NCBI RefSeq assembly: GCF_910591885.1
Contig: NC_063278.1
Coordinates: 8,653,501 to 8,717,500 of the forward strand
Origin: Bombus terrestris
Taxonomy: Eukaryota; Arthropoda; Insecta; Hymenoptera; Apidae
Length of the DNA stretch: 64,000 nucleotides
Direction of reading: 5' to 3'
Shown: positions 48,891-62,339 of the stretch, in pieces
Numbering within the stretch: position 1 is the first letter of the stretch
How the letters are laid out: each line of letters opens with the position of its first letter
Notes under the pieces: model-generated
What the model was told of the DNA's origin: nothing
What the model saw: only the letters and a program-made list of their open reading frames with translations
The model's database searches: none
Program-made: the position numbers and the translations under genes

Positions 48891-51800
48891 TTAATTAGAG
48901 ATACTTGCTGTAATATCATACTTAACTAATGGGTCATTAAGATAAGCACACCATGTAAAGCCAGGTGGATATCCTGAAAAAATCATGCACAAAATTTTAA
49001 ATTAATATCTTTTGTTAAAAATATGAAAATATTACGTAGTTGAAAAAATTAAATATGTATTTGAAAAAGACATTTCCTATTTTGTGTTATGGTATGTTTA
49101 TGATTATAATGTAATTATATGTATAAATGACATATAAAGCAATTACCTGTATCATGTTTAAGCATATATGATAGAATTTAGATTTAACAGTACTTACAGT
49201 TATGCTATTTAATGAATGATTTTCATGTGCTCACAAAATGTGGTTGAAATGAAATATCAAAATGTATTGCCTTTTGTCCAGCTGCATGCAAGTAACATCC
49301 CTGGATTAGTCAGTGATTAGTGACAAATACCTATGTTTTAGGAAAATATTTATACACATAAGGTATATCTAGATATTGAAGGCTAGACAAACAACTTACA
49401 CAAAGTAGTCAATTTACTTTCATGAAAAGGTTTTTTACAACTGTACCTCCACCAAAAAAAACATATATATTATGTGTTTATTTTTATTTATAACATCTGT
49501 AACAATAATATATATATAAAAGTGCTTTACATTTGTTTTATATAAAAGTAGAACAACTCTATTCATTTATAGGTATTAAGTATTTTTTAAACAGAATATA
49601 AAAGTATACAATATATTAATTATATTTTTTACATAATGCGTCGATATGTTCAATTAGGACGGAATTCAGAGATATATAAGTTCATTGTTGTATTTTTTTT
49701 ACAACATTTATAATAATCAATTATTCGCAATTATGACAAATTGCTTTAAGCTGCTTTAATATCATTTCTACAATTGAATAAATTGTGTTAACTTAAATGA
49801 ATACTGGAACTTTTTTTTTACAAGTCAAATAATATTCAGTTTTATGATATTCAAATTCCTCTTAATCACATATAATTTATGTAGTACAAGCTTCCCAATA
49901 TTGCTATGGGAAAATTATATAGCATCACATATATAATATATATATATATATATAATTTCTCTATAAAATCCATTATAATTATAAAAGCATGTTAAATGTC
50001 TTTAGAATTTTAAAATAATTTGATTTGTAGAGAATAATGTAACAATAATGGAATGGTTATAGCTTTCCTTTTTTTAAGTGTTAACAATCTATCTCTTTTA
50101 TCACTTTTTTGTGCTTAACATAATGTGTCACTGTATTTTGTAAAATGGTGAATGTTATTTGGATTAATTAAAAATAAAGCAAAATGAAACAAATGAGCTT
50201 AGAAAATTTGATATCATATATAAAATATATGAATTCTGATTATATAAATTAGCATATTTTTAACGTATTGCCAGATTAGACAAGAATATAATATAAATAT
50301 CTGAAACAAAAATTTTTTTGTAATCTCATATCATTAGAAGAAATAACATAATATTATAGAATATGTAGTTTTGTGTATATATCTAATAGTTACTAGTGAT
50401 AGTAACTACCTATGTCGGTTAATTATATAATATTAATTAATTTCAATTTGCTGTTTCTTTACATAATGAAATATAAGCTTCTCATGTGTGTAAAAAGTAG
50501 ATCTAACTACCTCGAATTATGATTACATTATAATTATGAAATGACTGATTGTAGCTATTTTCCACCAAAGTTCGGCATCAAAAAAAACGAACGAAATATT
50601 AACTTGCCTCTAGGCTTGTACTTAAGATGGTCCTCAATAAATTGACAAGGACAACGGGCGGAGACACAATGTCGTGGTGGAACAGATAAACCCGCGATGT
50701 CTCTATTACGTTCCTGTGAGTCTATAACCAGATCAAGTCTGCGGCGCACAAAGTGATGTGCCCATCGAGATGCATACCTCAGCAACAGCAACTCCGCCCG
50801 TTCCTGTCAACACATACCATCATCATTCAGAAACCTAGAGCCAAAATAATAGTAATAATGTAAATCCGTTTCTTAAACATCAATAGTCAGCCGATGAAAT
50901 TCAAAAATCTGTTATGCATAAGTGGTAACATTATCAAACATAAATGCATCCCAGATTGTACTATATATTAAGAAAATTTTTACCATTTACCATTTTACAG
51001 AAATATTTCCTACATACATGTATATTAAGCTTGTAATTCTGAATTATTTTAATTTACATACTATGTACAATTATATAAAACACTAAAAATAAAACTTGTA
51101 GTACATACACATATACGTGTAATTATACAAGTTTTATACAAATATGAAATTTAATAGTAATATCATATTTAATATCATATTAGTCAACAAAAGATATAAT
51201 TAAGAAAAATAATACCAAATATATCATTAAAAATCCAAATCACCAAAAAATAATTCTAGAAAAATGTTTCACTTATTAATATCATATGTAAACTTAATTG
51301 TAATTAATATTGTTACAAGTAAAAATCTTGTATAGTTAAGTACATAATTATAAGTAGTTTTCATATTTTGTATAAGTTAGTTTTTCTAGTTGTCATTCAT
51401 CAATATAAATTTTGATTTGTCTATTTTTAATATAGCTATTGCACTTTAATATAGCTATAGATCTATTTGAATTCTTTGACTTTTAAAATATCTTTTATTT
51501 AATGTAGATGTCTTGCAAAAAACCATTGTAATGGTGATATTAAAATTAATTTCAATAAGTTCAAAGTAAAAATTATTAAATCTATCAAAATTGTTTTGAA
51601 CAATACTGTTTTTAATTTTTATATCTATGAAACAGTTCTGCTTTAAATGCCTCTATCTTTAAGAAAACTACTCCAGCTAGGACAGAAATCTCTGCCTTGA
51701 ACATGAGGTTTATTGCGTAACCATTCTTCTATATATTGACACGGACATAAAGCCGATGCTAAGTGACGAGGTGAAGAAGGATTTCCACCTTCTTCGTCTA

Positions 51801-53488
51801 CTGTCCAATCCAATCGGCGACGTAAATAATCCTTTGCCCAACGTTGTACATAGCGGCAGAATACTTGTTCGCTTTTACCCTGATATATTTTTTAGTTTAT
51901 TTTATAAAAACATAAAATATTGTAAGAATGATTATAAAATCGAGGAAAATACCGTTCATTTTTGTAAAATATGCTTTACAAAAACATCATATATACTATA
52001 GAAAATATGTGTTAAACAAGTGAATATAAATTCAACTTATATCGTACAAGTACTTAAAATAAAAATAACATACCTGCTTGCGAGAAATTCTGGTGGTTGT
52101 ATTGCCTTGTATTACAATATCACTGTTATCTATATCCATTCGCTGTTGCAATTCTCTTTTTCGTCGCATTTCGGAATTTCCATCTTCGCCAATTACTCTT
52201 CCTTCGCGTTCTTCACGTTCTATAACTTCTTGTAATTTTTTCTATTGTAAAATAAAATAAGTTCTTGAATATATTATATAAATGACATGTAACAAAATAT
52301 AAGCAATTTTTTAACAAAATTGTTGATTTTAATTAAAAATAATACATATAACAACATACATAGTATAAATTAAATATATTTAGTAACACTTACGATGCAA
52401 TCTGTAGTATCAAAGTATATAAAGCAAAGATTGACTTTGTGACATGAAATTTTTCCTCTATCATCCAATCCAAGCAATATTTTATGTCGAAGTAAATGTT
52501 TGTTCACTTGACCCATACATTTCTCAAGATTGTGGTTTAATTTTATCTTGATGAACATGCAAAAAAATATTGCAGCAGCATTGAGGACTAGCCACATGAC
52601 GCCAAGCCCAAATAAAGTAAGACCAGTTACTCCAGAAAACAATAAGCCAAGTAATACAATAAATGCAGTAAATATCCAAAGCACAAGAATTCTCTTGTAG
52701 CACACATTGTACATATTGAAACGTACATCATTCACAAGCAACTCCATTATATGTACGTAATCTTCTACTGTAAGCTGTAAAAATTTAATACATTAGCTTA
52801 TACATAAATATACATAACTTTACACACAAAAAAATATAAAATAAAATTATTGATTTTTATAAAACAGTGTAAAGGAAATAAAATATAATTAAACAATTAC
52901 CGTTAAACCTTGAGCCATTAATTCTTCTGGTACTAATTCTGGACGAAATTTAGCTGGAGTAATCCATGGCCATCTAGTATTAACTGGTAGAAGAGTAACT
53001 ATAGTATCCCCATTAGCAAAACCTTGTCTAATGTTCCCAATAGGTGTACTTATAATATTATTAGTAGTACTTCTGCCATTAGATACATCTCGGAGATCAA
53101 TGGTCTTCAGAGAAGCACTCTTAGGATCAGAAACTCTTACATCAGATGGTAAATTCAGATCTGGACTTTCAGATGTAATAGAACGACTTAAACCTGACCT
53201 ATCTAAATTAATTTGGACGGATTCAGTTGATATCACAGCACCTCTATATTCATGATTTTTTGATTGTTGATTATCTGAATTATCAACAGATTTTCCAATT
53301 TTCTCAACGTTTACTGTTACTGATTCTGGCTTTATTACAGCTGGTGCATTTGTTTTAGTTTTCTCTTCTAAACTGTTATTATCTTTAACAGGTGCTTCAT
53401 CTTCAAATTGGACCCAATTTTTTGTTCTTGAAGATATGTTAGGTGAATTAACTGTTGACACATGGTCAGTTGTATCTTGTGAGCTCAT
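48891..53488 (-). CDS. TMEM268: TMEM268 homologue with two alternative 3' ends
   Basis: Two-pass membrane protein related to vertebrate TMEM268 (C9orf91), which binds integrin beta-4. Common exons: 53488-52901, 52774-52394, 52241-52074. Isoform A adds 51879-51643 (457 residues). Isoform B adds 50803-50608 and 48973-48891 through a GC-AG intron (471 residues). Seen: a long disordered acidic N-terminus; GLTLTVEDYVHIMELLVNDVRF; two hydrophobic segments (ILVLWIFTAFIVLLGLLF, then LGVMWLVLNAAAIFFCMFI); LLRHKILLGLDDRGK and FIYFDTTDC, both matching TMEM268; a charged helix; and a C-terminal module ending CPCQxIE, encoded by both alternative exons. The ATG at 53488 lies just inside an exon whose acceptor TTCCTCAG ends at 53494, so a non-coding first exon is implied. 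Confidence 0.9.
50608..50803 (-). CDS. TMEM268: Alternative penultimate exon of TMEM268, paralogous to the proximal last exon
   Basis: Starts in phase 0 after a GTTGACAG acceptor with ERAELLLLRYASRWAHHFV and RRRLDLVIDSQE, then PPRHCVSARCPCQFIEDHLKYKP. It parallels exon 51879-51643 (YVQRWAKDYLRRRLDW, SPRHLASALCPCQYIEEWLRNKP). Its base composition is clearly less AT-rich than its surroundings. The end, AGAG|GCAAGT, is a consensus GC donor; using it joins exon 48973-48891 in frame. Reading through gives KLIFRSFF and a stop after 17 extra residues. Confidence 0.85.
51643..51879 (-). CDS. TMEM268: Proximal alternative last exon of TMEM268
   Basis: Begins GKSEQVFCRYVQRWAKDY after the acceptor and ends SSFLKDRGI with TAA. 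It is homologous to exon 50803-50608, and both follow exon 52241-52074 in phase 0, so they must be alternatives in the mRNA. Confidence 0.85.
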   Translation of the reverse strand, partial: GKSEQVFCRYVQRWAKDYLRRRLDWTVDEEGGNPSSPRHLASALCPCQYIEEWLRNKPHVQGRDFCPSWSSFLKDRGI

Positions 53489-54048
53489 TTTCACTGAGGA
53501 AATAATAAAAAATAGAGCAAATCATATATATATGTAATTAATGTTCAAAAATATTAAATATCTATATTTCATATTTTATTAATTTATAGAATGTATTTAT
53601 TTAAACAATTTGAACAATTCACATAAATTACATTAAACTAATTTTTATATTAAAATACATTAAAATATATATATATTTGCAAAATATGCTAAATATGATG
53701 ATAAATGTTATTAAACAGTGATTTAAAAAAAAAATAGGGAGTGTCCATGGACATGTAATTTGCAACATAAACATGAACTGGAAATATATATAAGGTCCTC
53801 TAGAATAAAAAAAGATAAGTCATCATGTTAAGTAATACCTATATCAACATGATAATAAAGTTTCAATGAAATAAAAAATATGATACCACATATAAAGTAC
53901 GAATATGCATGGGAACCAAACTTCGAGAAATATTTATATGCAATCCTTATCATGAAGTTAACGGAGATAATATCATATATAGATATATATATACTTCATG
54001 TTTGCTATGTTTGTATATAAAAAAATGATACAACTGAAACTTTCTTAC

Positions 54049-54120
54049 CTGTTGTGATATGACCTATCTCATATCCGTAAGGTGAAAAGGTACGTAATAC
54101 ACGAAATCAAGGTGTGCAGC
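54049..54120 (-). other. TMEM268: Probable non-coding first exon of TMEM268
   Basis: CACAACAG|GTAAGAAAG at 54049/54048 is a strong donor on the minus strand; it would splice to the acceptor before 53493. The exon's 5' end is not determinable, so the right border is nominal. Confidence 0.5.
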
Positions 54121-54671
54121 ATTGCTATACGAAAAACAAGGGTGGGGCGAAGAATACTATAACGATATTGTACAATATCGTACTTACATATAATTATATA
54201 TACAATAATTTGTCATAAATGTGCATATATCTTTATTTCTATATCGTTTCTGAATACTTAGTAGAACATAAGCAAATAATTATACATATTAATTAACATA
54301 ATAATGTACGCTGTTTTGTAAAATTACATACTACGTTTTTGGTATAGTTTCATACACGTGACACATCTCATACATCTACCAGAGAGTTTGCATCTACTTA
54401 TACACATAATGTGTATTAATTTAAATTGATTTCCAATTCACTTGTTACAGTTATTACTACTTTGTAACTTACAAATTTGGATACACGTGTGTATATACGA
54501 AGAATTGAGAATAGAGTATTCGCTTAAAGCAATTGTTTTTCACAAACATTATTAGAATTTGTTTTCATCCATGTATGTGTAGATGTATATAGTTACCAAA
54601 AAATTATGTAATGAAAAGTATATATAATTCATCATCACAAAATTATATTAAAACAATCACAGTTCGATATA
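54121..54671. other. Divergent promoter region TMEM268 / TTC19
   Basis: About 550 bp separating two divergent genes. Nothing coding seen. It contains short inverted and direct TACAATATCG-like repeats near 54165-54185 and several CACGTG-like bases but no firm motif. Confidence 0.45.
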
Positions 54672-56015
54672 ATGTATTGTCAAAAGATAATGATGAATAC
54701 ATTCAAATATTTTCAAGTATTTACAAGGTCTAACTATGATATTGTAAATTCCTGTCTATTGAATAAAAAAAGTAGTACATTTATGATATATTCGCAACAA
54801 ATTAATAAGATGAAAAAATGTTATAGTATTAAACAAAGGAAAAATTCGCCACAAACTAAACATTTTATTCTATCAGGTAGCTTTTTATTTAATTTATTTT
54901 TTCCTAAAGAAGAAAAAGATGATGTTGAGGAATTAACAATGACAATTAAACGATCAATTTTATTAATTCAGGTTAGGCATAATATTCTTATATTATCATA
55001 AAAGTGTTAACGATGTTGCATTATTATATTAAATGCAAACTTCTTATTTTAATATAGTTTTAGCAATAATTCTCAAACTTTATAGAAAGAAGAATTTCTA
55101 AAAGCAGAGCAAATGCTACATATTGCTTTGCGCCAAGCACAAACTTTGCAACATTATGATGGTATAACTTATGTGTATGATGTAATGGCAAATCTGGCAT
55201 ATGATACAAATGACTATAAAAAAGCAGAAAAGCTATTTAAATCAGTTTTACAGAGACTAATAGCTAAGGGAGTTCCACAGGATGATTTAGCAATTATTCA
55301 TATTAGTCTTAAGATTGCTGATACATATGATAAAATAGGAGATAAACAGTAAGCAATCATGTAACAAATTTCATCTATTTTTAAAATTTGTATAAAATAC
55401 AATATCTAATAATTTAAAACAATAAAATATTTTATTCTGTTAATATAGAAAAGCAGACAATGGTTACAAATTTTGTTTACAACATTTACAAAATCATTTA
55501 GCTAAAGACAGTGAAAATCTAGATGTATTACAATTGTTAGGCTTAAATTTAGAAAAATATGCATCTATGCTTTTCTCGCAATCGCAGTATAATAATGCTC
55601 TTGAATACTTTACTAAAGCTTATGATATATCCATAAAAATAAATGGTGAAGAAAATGAGCAAACTGTTATTCTATTAAATAACTTAGCAAGTGTCTGTTA
55701 TATACTACAAAAATATGATGAAACTATTAAATATTTATCTAAAGCTGCAGAAATAGGTAATATCAATACAAATATCATTATATTTGAATTGCTCCAAATT
55801 AGATTATTATATTTTTAGGGAGCAAGTTACCAGATATGGTTGAATTAGGTTTCATTCATGTCAACTTAGGACATGCATTTATTTCAAAAGGACTTTATGA
55901 AGAAGCAAAAAAAAATTGTAGTAAGGGAGAAGATTTAGCGAAAGCTAGAAATGACAATGAAACTGTAGTAGAAGCTAAAAAATGTCTTGAACAAATAGAA
56001 AGTTTAATATTGTAA
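54672..56015 (+). CDS. TTC19: Tetratricopeptide repeat protein 19, mitochondrial (TTC19)
   Basis: Inner-membrane protein needed for respiratory complex III maturation, clearing Rieske-protein fragments. Four exons: 54672-54971, 55086-55348, 55449-55756, 55819-56015; 355 residues. Seen: an Arg/Lys-rich, acid-poor N-terminus fitting a mitochondrial presequence; a short hydrophobic stretch near residue 65 (ILSGSFLFNLFF) consistent with the single membrane anchor; then TPR units including YDVMANLAYDTNDYKKAEKLF, YASMLFSQSQYNNALEYFTKA, LLNNLASVCYILQKYDETI and HVNLGHAFISKGLYEEAKK. The start is the first in-frame ATG; a second at 54690 is possible. Confidence 0.92.
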
Positions 56016-56937
56016 TATAAATGTAAATATTAAATTGAAAATGTATACAGTGAAAAATTATTAAACATATTATACATATTTATAACATATTAGTTATATA
56101 TCCATGTTTTATTTAAAAATTAATTGGTGGAAAGAAAGATAGTTCTATATCATATATAAAGATTATTGACTCTAACAAAACAAATTTGCATATAATTTTA
56201 TGAATTTTTACATTGTGTTTAGATAAAATTAGAAAATTCTTTTTGTAATATACAAAAACTGATATAACTACAGAAAAATGTATAATATTTTAATTGAAAT
56301 TGAAATTATGATTCTTGTAATTATATAGAGAATATGTTTTTATGTATACATATAGAAAACATATAATGTTTATTTTCATTTACAGTAGTTACATGTCTAT
56401 ATATGTGTAAGCAATATCTATAAAAAAATAAATAAATGTAACGTGTAAAAAATATATCTTTTCACAATATAAATGAAGTTCTAACACAATTTTCGTAAAA
56501 AACATCGTTGCCAATAATTAAACATAAAATGGTTTATAGAAATAAACATGTAATACGTTTGAGAAAAATATATTGAATGTGTAACGGGTGATTGTATGTT
56601 TATTATTTCTTATGAAACTAGTAATAAATTATTTCAGTGTTTCAGTATATTTTAATAACGCGCCTTTTTACGATCTTCCTATTTTTATCTGTAACGTGAA
56701 TGATACCTAAAATGTACCAATTTTTTTCCATAATGCTAATATTTATGATAATTATACAGTATTGTTTTCACTGGTATTCATGTTATACAACATATTAGAA
56801 TACTCACTAGCATTCATTAAACAATACAATTAGAATGTTGTAAAAATATAAACTCTAATTTTGAATTCTTATTATAGCAGTTAAATGAACTCTTATTAAG
56901 TGATCAGAATGTGTTGTTAAAAAAATTTTATATAAAA
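56016..56937. other. Convergent spacer between TTC19 and Catsup
   Basis: About 920 bp with no coding sequence seen; expected to hold both 3' untranslated regions. Confidence 0.6.
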
Positions 56938-58308
56938 CTATTCATACTCTGCTATAAGTACCATCATATATACACCTAAGAGAAGCGCAATAATTTCTTT
57001 TACAGATTGCCTAAAATTAGTATCTATTAAAAGTTCTGGTATTACAGAAACAGTAGCTATATAAATAAATCCACCAGCTGTGAATGGAAGAATCCACATA
57101 GTTGCAAGATCACCTAAAATATTTAATTAAATTTTAAGATAAATATAACATTTATTTGAATTTAATTGATGTATTGCAACTTACTCTTACCCATGCCTTC
57201 TGCAAGTAACGATACATAAGTTCCTAATAAAGCACCTATAGCAGTTGTAAGTTGAAGCATCATGGCCTAAAATCAAAGTCACATTATATAATTCTTATCA
57301 TAACAATTTATTCTGCCAACTTCATCTTTTTTTAAATCTTACTTTTCTTTTACTATAACCACTTTGTATTAAAATAGCAAAGTCTCCTATTTCATGAGGT
57401 ACCTCATGTAACAAAATTGTAAATGTGGTAATATAGCCAATATTTTTACCAGCTAAATAGCTAGCTCCAATAGCAAGACCATCTGTGAAATTGTGTAAAA
57501 AATCGGCAACTAAATTTAAATAACCAGCAATTTTTATTTCATTCTCAGAATTGTCTACTTTTTCTTTAAAGTCTACATCAGATTTATCAGAACCTTTCTG
57601 TAATTTCTTATCATTTTTATTTTTTTTTGGCAGGTTTTCTGTGACATTATGTACATGTATGTGACCATGGTCTGTTTTAATAATTCTCACCGCTTTTTCA
57701 ACAATTAAAAACATAATGATACCTAATAATACACTTAAACCAACAGACATATCATGTCCATGTTCTGATTCTTCATCACCTTGGTTGTGAGAATGTGAAT
57801 GCGAATGTACTTCTTCGGAAGACAGATGTGTATGAGGAACCAAAGCATGAGGAATTAAATGTAAAAATGCATCTCCTAATAAACCACCAGATGCAAAACT
57901 TAATAATATCTTTAACAGTGGTTCACTTTCTTTAGTATTATCTAGAGGTACAAAGAACAAAATAAGGAAGGGTGCTGCTGATATAATTAAGGTAGATGCA
58001 GTAGCTCTGAAAATCACTTCGTTGTAAGTCCTGTCAGACAAAACTGATTTCTGCTGATGGTCATAGTTATCATCTTCATGTTTATGTTGATGTATAATTT
58101 CATTATGATATATAGAATGTTGTTTTTCTAAGTACATTTCATTAGCTTCCTTGGAATACTTAAAACTTGGTGACTCGTCATGGTAATGAGCTTGACAAAG
58201 AGTCGGCAAGTTTAGAAGTATAAGTAATAAAAACGTCCCAAGTGCTATTCGTGAAATCCATTTATTCGCATGGCTTCTTCGTTGGTTATCCTGTACCGTC
58301 GTGATCAT
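56938..58308 (-). CDS. Catsup: ER/Golgi zinc transporter ZIP7 (Catsup)
   Basis: LIV-1 subfamily ZIP transporter releasing zinc from the ER/Golgi; Drosophila Catsup also restrains tyrosine hydroxylase and affects Notch/EGFR trafficking. Three exons: 58308-57343, 57266-57191, 57113-56938; 405 residues. Seen: an N-terminal hydrophobic signal segment (IALGTFLLLILLNLPTLCQA); a His-rich luminal part; LSFASGGLLGDAFLHLIPHAL; a His-rich cytosolic loop (HSHSHSHNQGD and a Lys-rich stretch); LNLVADFLHNFTDGLAIGAS (HNFxDG motif); and LLHEVPHEIGDFAILIQSG, the HEXPHEXGD signature of the subfamily. The last exons encode the final membrane helices. It ends ALLLGVYMMVLIAEYE. Confidence 0.95.
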
Positions 58309-58908
58309 TTCTATAATTTTGCACAGACTTGTTAAAACACAACCGGTTTACGTATCGTTGTTGGTGTAATCTTAACATCCGTGCAGAAGTGTAGAAGTGT
58401 AACAATTTTGATATTGTAGTTATGGTGTTAAACAGAATTAAATAATTGTGTCATGATTGCGGCCACGTCAGATGTTGATGCGTTATCACTTTTGTTCTTT
58501 TAAAAAAATAACAGATTAACGTTGGCAGCATTGATTTGTTAATATTGGCTATTCTGCTAGTTTATAAATTCAAAATTCAAAAGATGGTTACAAAAATAGT
58601 TAAGATATTATATTTTAACTAAAATATTAATAAATCAATCAGTTTTAAACCCAAAGTTTGTTGTTAATGTATGAACAATCGGTGTTAGTATTGAAACATT
58701 AAGCATAATATAATTTTTAAAGTTTATGCCATTTTTATATTGTTATTACGAAAAAATTCGTTACAAAGGATCTAAACTGTGACGAACTGGTGAATATCCT
58801 CCCAAATAGTTCATGTGAACTGTCAAAGAACAGAATTTGAGGAGGTTAATTGAGAGGAAAGCAAATCTTATCGTACTGATGGTGTTTAGTTAAAGAAATT
58901 CCACCATC
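58309..58908. other. Divergent promoter region Catsup / KIF14
   Basis: 600 bp between divergent starts; no coding sequence seen. Both genes may use promoters within it. Confidence 0.6.
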
Positions 58909-60797
58909 ATGTCACATAATACTTTAAAATCTATGGGACATGGATTTTGTGATGCCATTTTTTCAAGTTCGCCTATTAATTTCAATAAGGAGAATATAAA
59001 CTCTTTAAATGAGAAGTGAGGTTTTTTTATGTTAGTAAATTAGAAAAAAAATTAAAACCTATTATATATTAAATTTTTTTATTATTTTGTAGGGAAGGAA
59101 CATGCTCTGATATACTTGATACACCTCAAAGAGGAGTCCAAAATGTTACTGAAAATAAATGTTTAAAACTTGAAAAGCGTAAAATATTACTTGACAATGA
59201 TACTGAAAATTTGAAATCAACAAATATACCTTATACTATAAATCTGTCTCACTCAAAATCTATAAATACATTTCAAAGAAAACAAGTTTTATTTCCTGAA
59301 TATGCAACATCTGATTCAAAGTATAAAACTTCTACGAAAACAGTGTCTACAGGTTCACTGAATGAAAAGACTTCAACCATGCATTCTTGTACTCCCAAAC
59401 AATATAAAATTCATACTACTACAAGCAATTCAAAAATAAATATCTTGCCTTCAAATAAAACACCTGTAAAACGTTATTTTAGTGACAACATTTTATCACA
59501 AGCTACTCCTGACTGTTTTAATGTTGTTCAAGTTGAAACACCATGTGGTAAATCAAACGATATTGGTATTGAAGATCAAACTGTATGTGAAGGAGAAAAT
59601 AGTAATCTGACTGTAGGTATACGTGTTAGACCTTTGAATACAAAGTAAGTTATTAAATTCTTATACCAAGAGCTTTTCTTTAGGTAATACTACGGTTTAA
59701 TATTTTTTTCTATTCTTTATTATTTCAGAGAACTAAATGATTCAAAAATTACATCAGTCGTACAAGTAAATGGTCAAAATATTATTGTTACTTGTGAATC
59801 TGTTCAACATACTTTCACATATGACCATTGCTTTATATCACAAATAGATGCATCAGAACCTAGTTATTCTAATCAGGAAATTGTATTTAAAAATATGGTT
59901 TTACCACTAGTACAAAATGCTTTTGAAGGGTATAATGTTTGTTTATTTGCTTATGGACAAACAGGGTCTGGTAAAAGTTATAGCATGATGGGTCAAGAAT
60001 CTGCACAAAATAATACAATATCACACGATGAAGCAATTGGTATTATTCCAAGATTTTGTCAAGAAATATTTACGACGGTATCCGTAAATATGAATACTAA
60101 AACTACAGTAGAGATTAGTTATTTTGAAATTTATAATGAAAAAATACACGATCTTTTAACAAATGTTAACAGTGGAGTAAAAAGGGCTCCTCTTAAAGTA
60201 AGAGAACATCCTGTATTTGGACCATATATTGTTGATTTAAGTCAACATTGTGTGCAAAATTACAAAGATTTGCAGGTATGTTTATAATATAAGTTGTAAC
60301 TGCATCTATTGTAAGATTATTTATTGATTATTAAATTGTTATAAATATATTTCTCTTAGACTTGGCTCAAGGTAGGCAATTCACAACGAGCTACAGCAGC
60401 AACTGGAATGAATGAAAAGAGTTCACGATCTCATAGTATATTTAGTATCATATTAACACAAACCCAAAAAAATAATCAATTAAGTAATGAATCTGCGGAT
60501 GCTAGTCGACGTAGTAAAATTAATTTAGTAGATTTAGCGGGTAGTGAAAGACTGAGTCAAACTTGTGCAAGCGGTGACAGATTGAAGGTATGTCATATTA
60601 CATTTAATTACTTGATTATAGTCTGGCAATTTTATTCATATAATAATAAAATTAATTGTACTCCAAAGGAAGGAGTGTCTATTAATAAATCATTGCTTAC
60701 ATTGGGAAAAGTAATCGCATCCTTGGCTGAAAACACAAGTAATCGTAAACGAGGTTTTGTTCCATATCGTGAATCTGTTCTTACATGGCTGCTAAAG
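58909..60797 (+). CDS. KIF14: KIF14-type kinesin (nebbish), 3' part outside window
   Basis: Kinesin-3 family mitotic motor acting at the midzone and in cytokinesis. Five exons seen: 58909-59015, 59093-59644, 59729-60275, 60360-60587, 60669-60797; 521 codons, ending in phase 0 at a GTAAGT donor. Seen: a Ser/Thr/Lys-rich N-terminal extension of about 210 residues, as in KIF14; the motor opening LTVGIRVRPLN; P-loop GQTGSGKS; EISYFEIYNEKIHDLL; GNSQRATAATGMNEKSSRSHS (switch I); VDLAGSE (switch II); EGVSINKSLLTLGKVI; and VPYRESVLTWLLK. The next expected segment (DSLGGN) is not found in the remaining 3.2 kb, so that intron runs past the right edge. FHA and coiled-coil parts are therefore unseen. Confidence 0.92.
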
Positions 60798-61739
60798 GTA
60801 AGTGTTATTAAGTCACTGACACAAGATTTGACATAAGTAAATAATTTTTTTTTTATTGAATCTTCAATGACAAAGTTCTTTGTTGTAACAGTCATTAAAA
60901 CTGTTATGGCTTTTATGGCTTTAATGATTAATGAATCATTACTTATGTATATGATTTCTTTTCTTATACAATATACAGAAAACTTAAGATAGGTTTACTT
61001 TATTTTTGAAGATGTATTTTTTTATATAACTTTATGTACATATTCAGTCTTATAAATTATTCAATTCTTCATTGAATATCTAGTTAATTTACTTTTTTTA
61101 AATATTAAAGCATTTCTAGAATAGTATAAATATATGTCAATTTATAGTTTAATGCAGTTCATATTAATTGTAAATGCAATTATTGGTTATGCTAGATTTT
61201 AGAAAAAAAAAAGACAGATAATATTATCAGTTGCTTCATAACCTTGTGTTACTCATGTACAGAATAACACATTATAAAAAATTGTTAGGATATACATATA
61301 TTATGTACTTGATTGATGATTTTTTGCAATATTTGCATAAAATGTTTCAATATATGTATCATTTAAAATAATACCTAAACTACTAATTTCATGAATATGT
61401 AGAAAATGTTCTTTTTAATATTATTTAAAAAAATCAATAAATTATGCATTATATCAAATAACAGAAGAGATATAAAATAACATAAATTATTCATTATACA
61501 GGTTTTGAACATATAAAATTGTTACAAATACAAATATAAACTTAAAATTTTTCGTTCTATGAAAAAAGTATTGAAAGATAAATAACATTTCAAATCATCA
61601 CATCATAATATAATACACGTATCATAGAAGTTTGGTACAGTAATTCTGCATTCCTTATATACGAGGTACGTCTGTTTCGGTATCAATTTCTGGAAACCAT
61701 ATTAAAATGCTGAAACATGAATAAGTAAACATTCTATTT
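60798..61739 (+). other. KIF14 intron, left part
   Basis: AT-rich sequence with no further kinesin exon and no other gene seen. Confidence 0.55.
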
Positions 61740-62339
61740 CTATTTGACGTTTTTTGTTATGTTATTCATTTTTATACATCCGTTATTTTCTAAAACTTTC
61801 TTTGACGTTTTCTTATCAGTTTTCATGATCCCTTCTTTAGTGTCTGTGCAGTCATGTTCTTCTTCTTCTTCGTGAATTTGTTGGCAAGAATTCCTTCGCG
61901 ACTTTTCTCGTATATAAGCTGCGAGACTTCTTCTCTTGTTCTCCCGGCACAAGTAACAATTTTCTTTCGAAAGTGCTTTTTGTTCATGGTGTTGTTGTGG
62001 CAATCGTTGAGAATGAACTTGTGTTGACTTACCTGAAAGATAATTTTCTTTTTCCATTGTATTCTATCTTTATCACTTTATTTTCTATTATTATTTCATT
62101 TTAAATTTCATTATTTCGGGAAAAATAAAATATTTGTTAAATACGCAACATCTTTTTTTATTTGAAACTAAGGTTTCTTTTGTCAACTTTTTGTCAACTT
62201 CTATAATCAATGGCCTTTTCACCTCAAAATATTTTTTTGTTGTTAATCCTGGCCAAGGTTCAACAATTTTTTGAAAGGTAGCTCCATGCGTTGTTGCACG
62301 TAGCCAATCTGCTGACCTAACTCGTGGTTCTTGAGTCAT
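61740..62339 (-). CDS. Tentative small gene inside the KIF14 intron, minus strand
   Basis: Two ORFs in less AT-rich sequence. The first starts at 62339 (MTQEPRVRSADWLRATTHG, then FQKIVEPWPGLTTKKYF) and has a possible donor TTTGAG|GTGAAA at 62223. The second spans 62057-61740 and includes an acceptor CTTTCAG ending at 62033, then KENCYLCRENKRRSLAAYIREK and a Glu-rich tract over a CTT repeat. I cannot find a phase-consistent splice that joins them in the more natural frame, so they may be separate, or one may be untranslated. No family recognised. The gene would lie opposite to, and within, the KIF14 intron. Confidence 0.35.
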
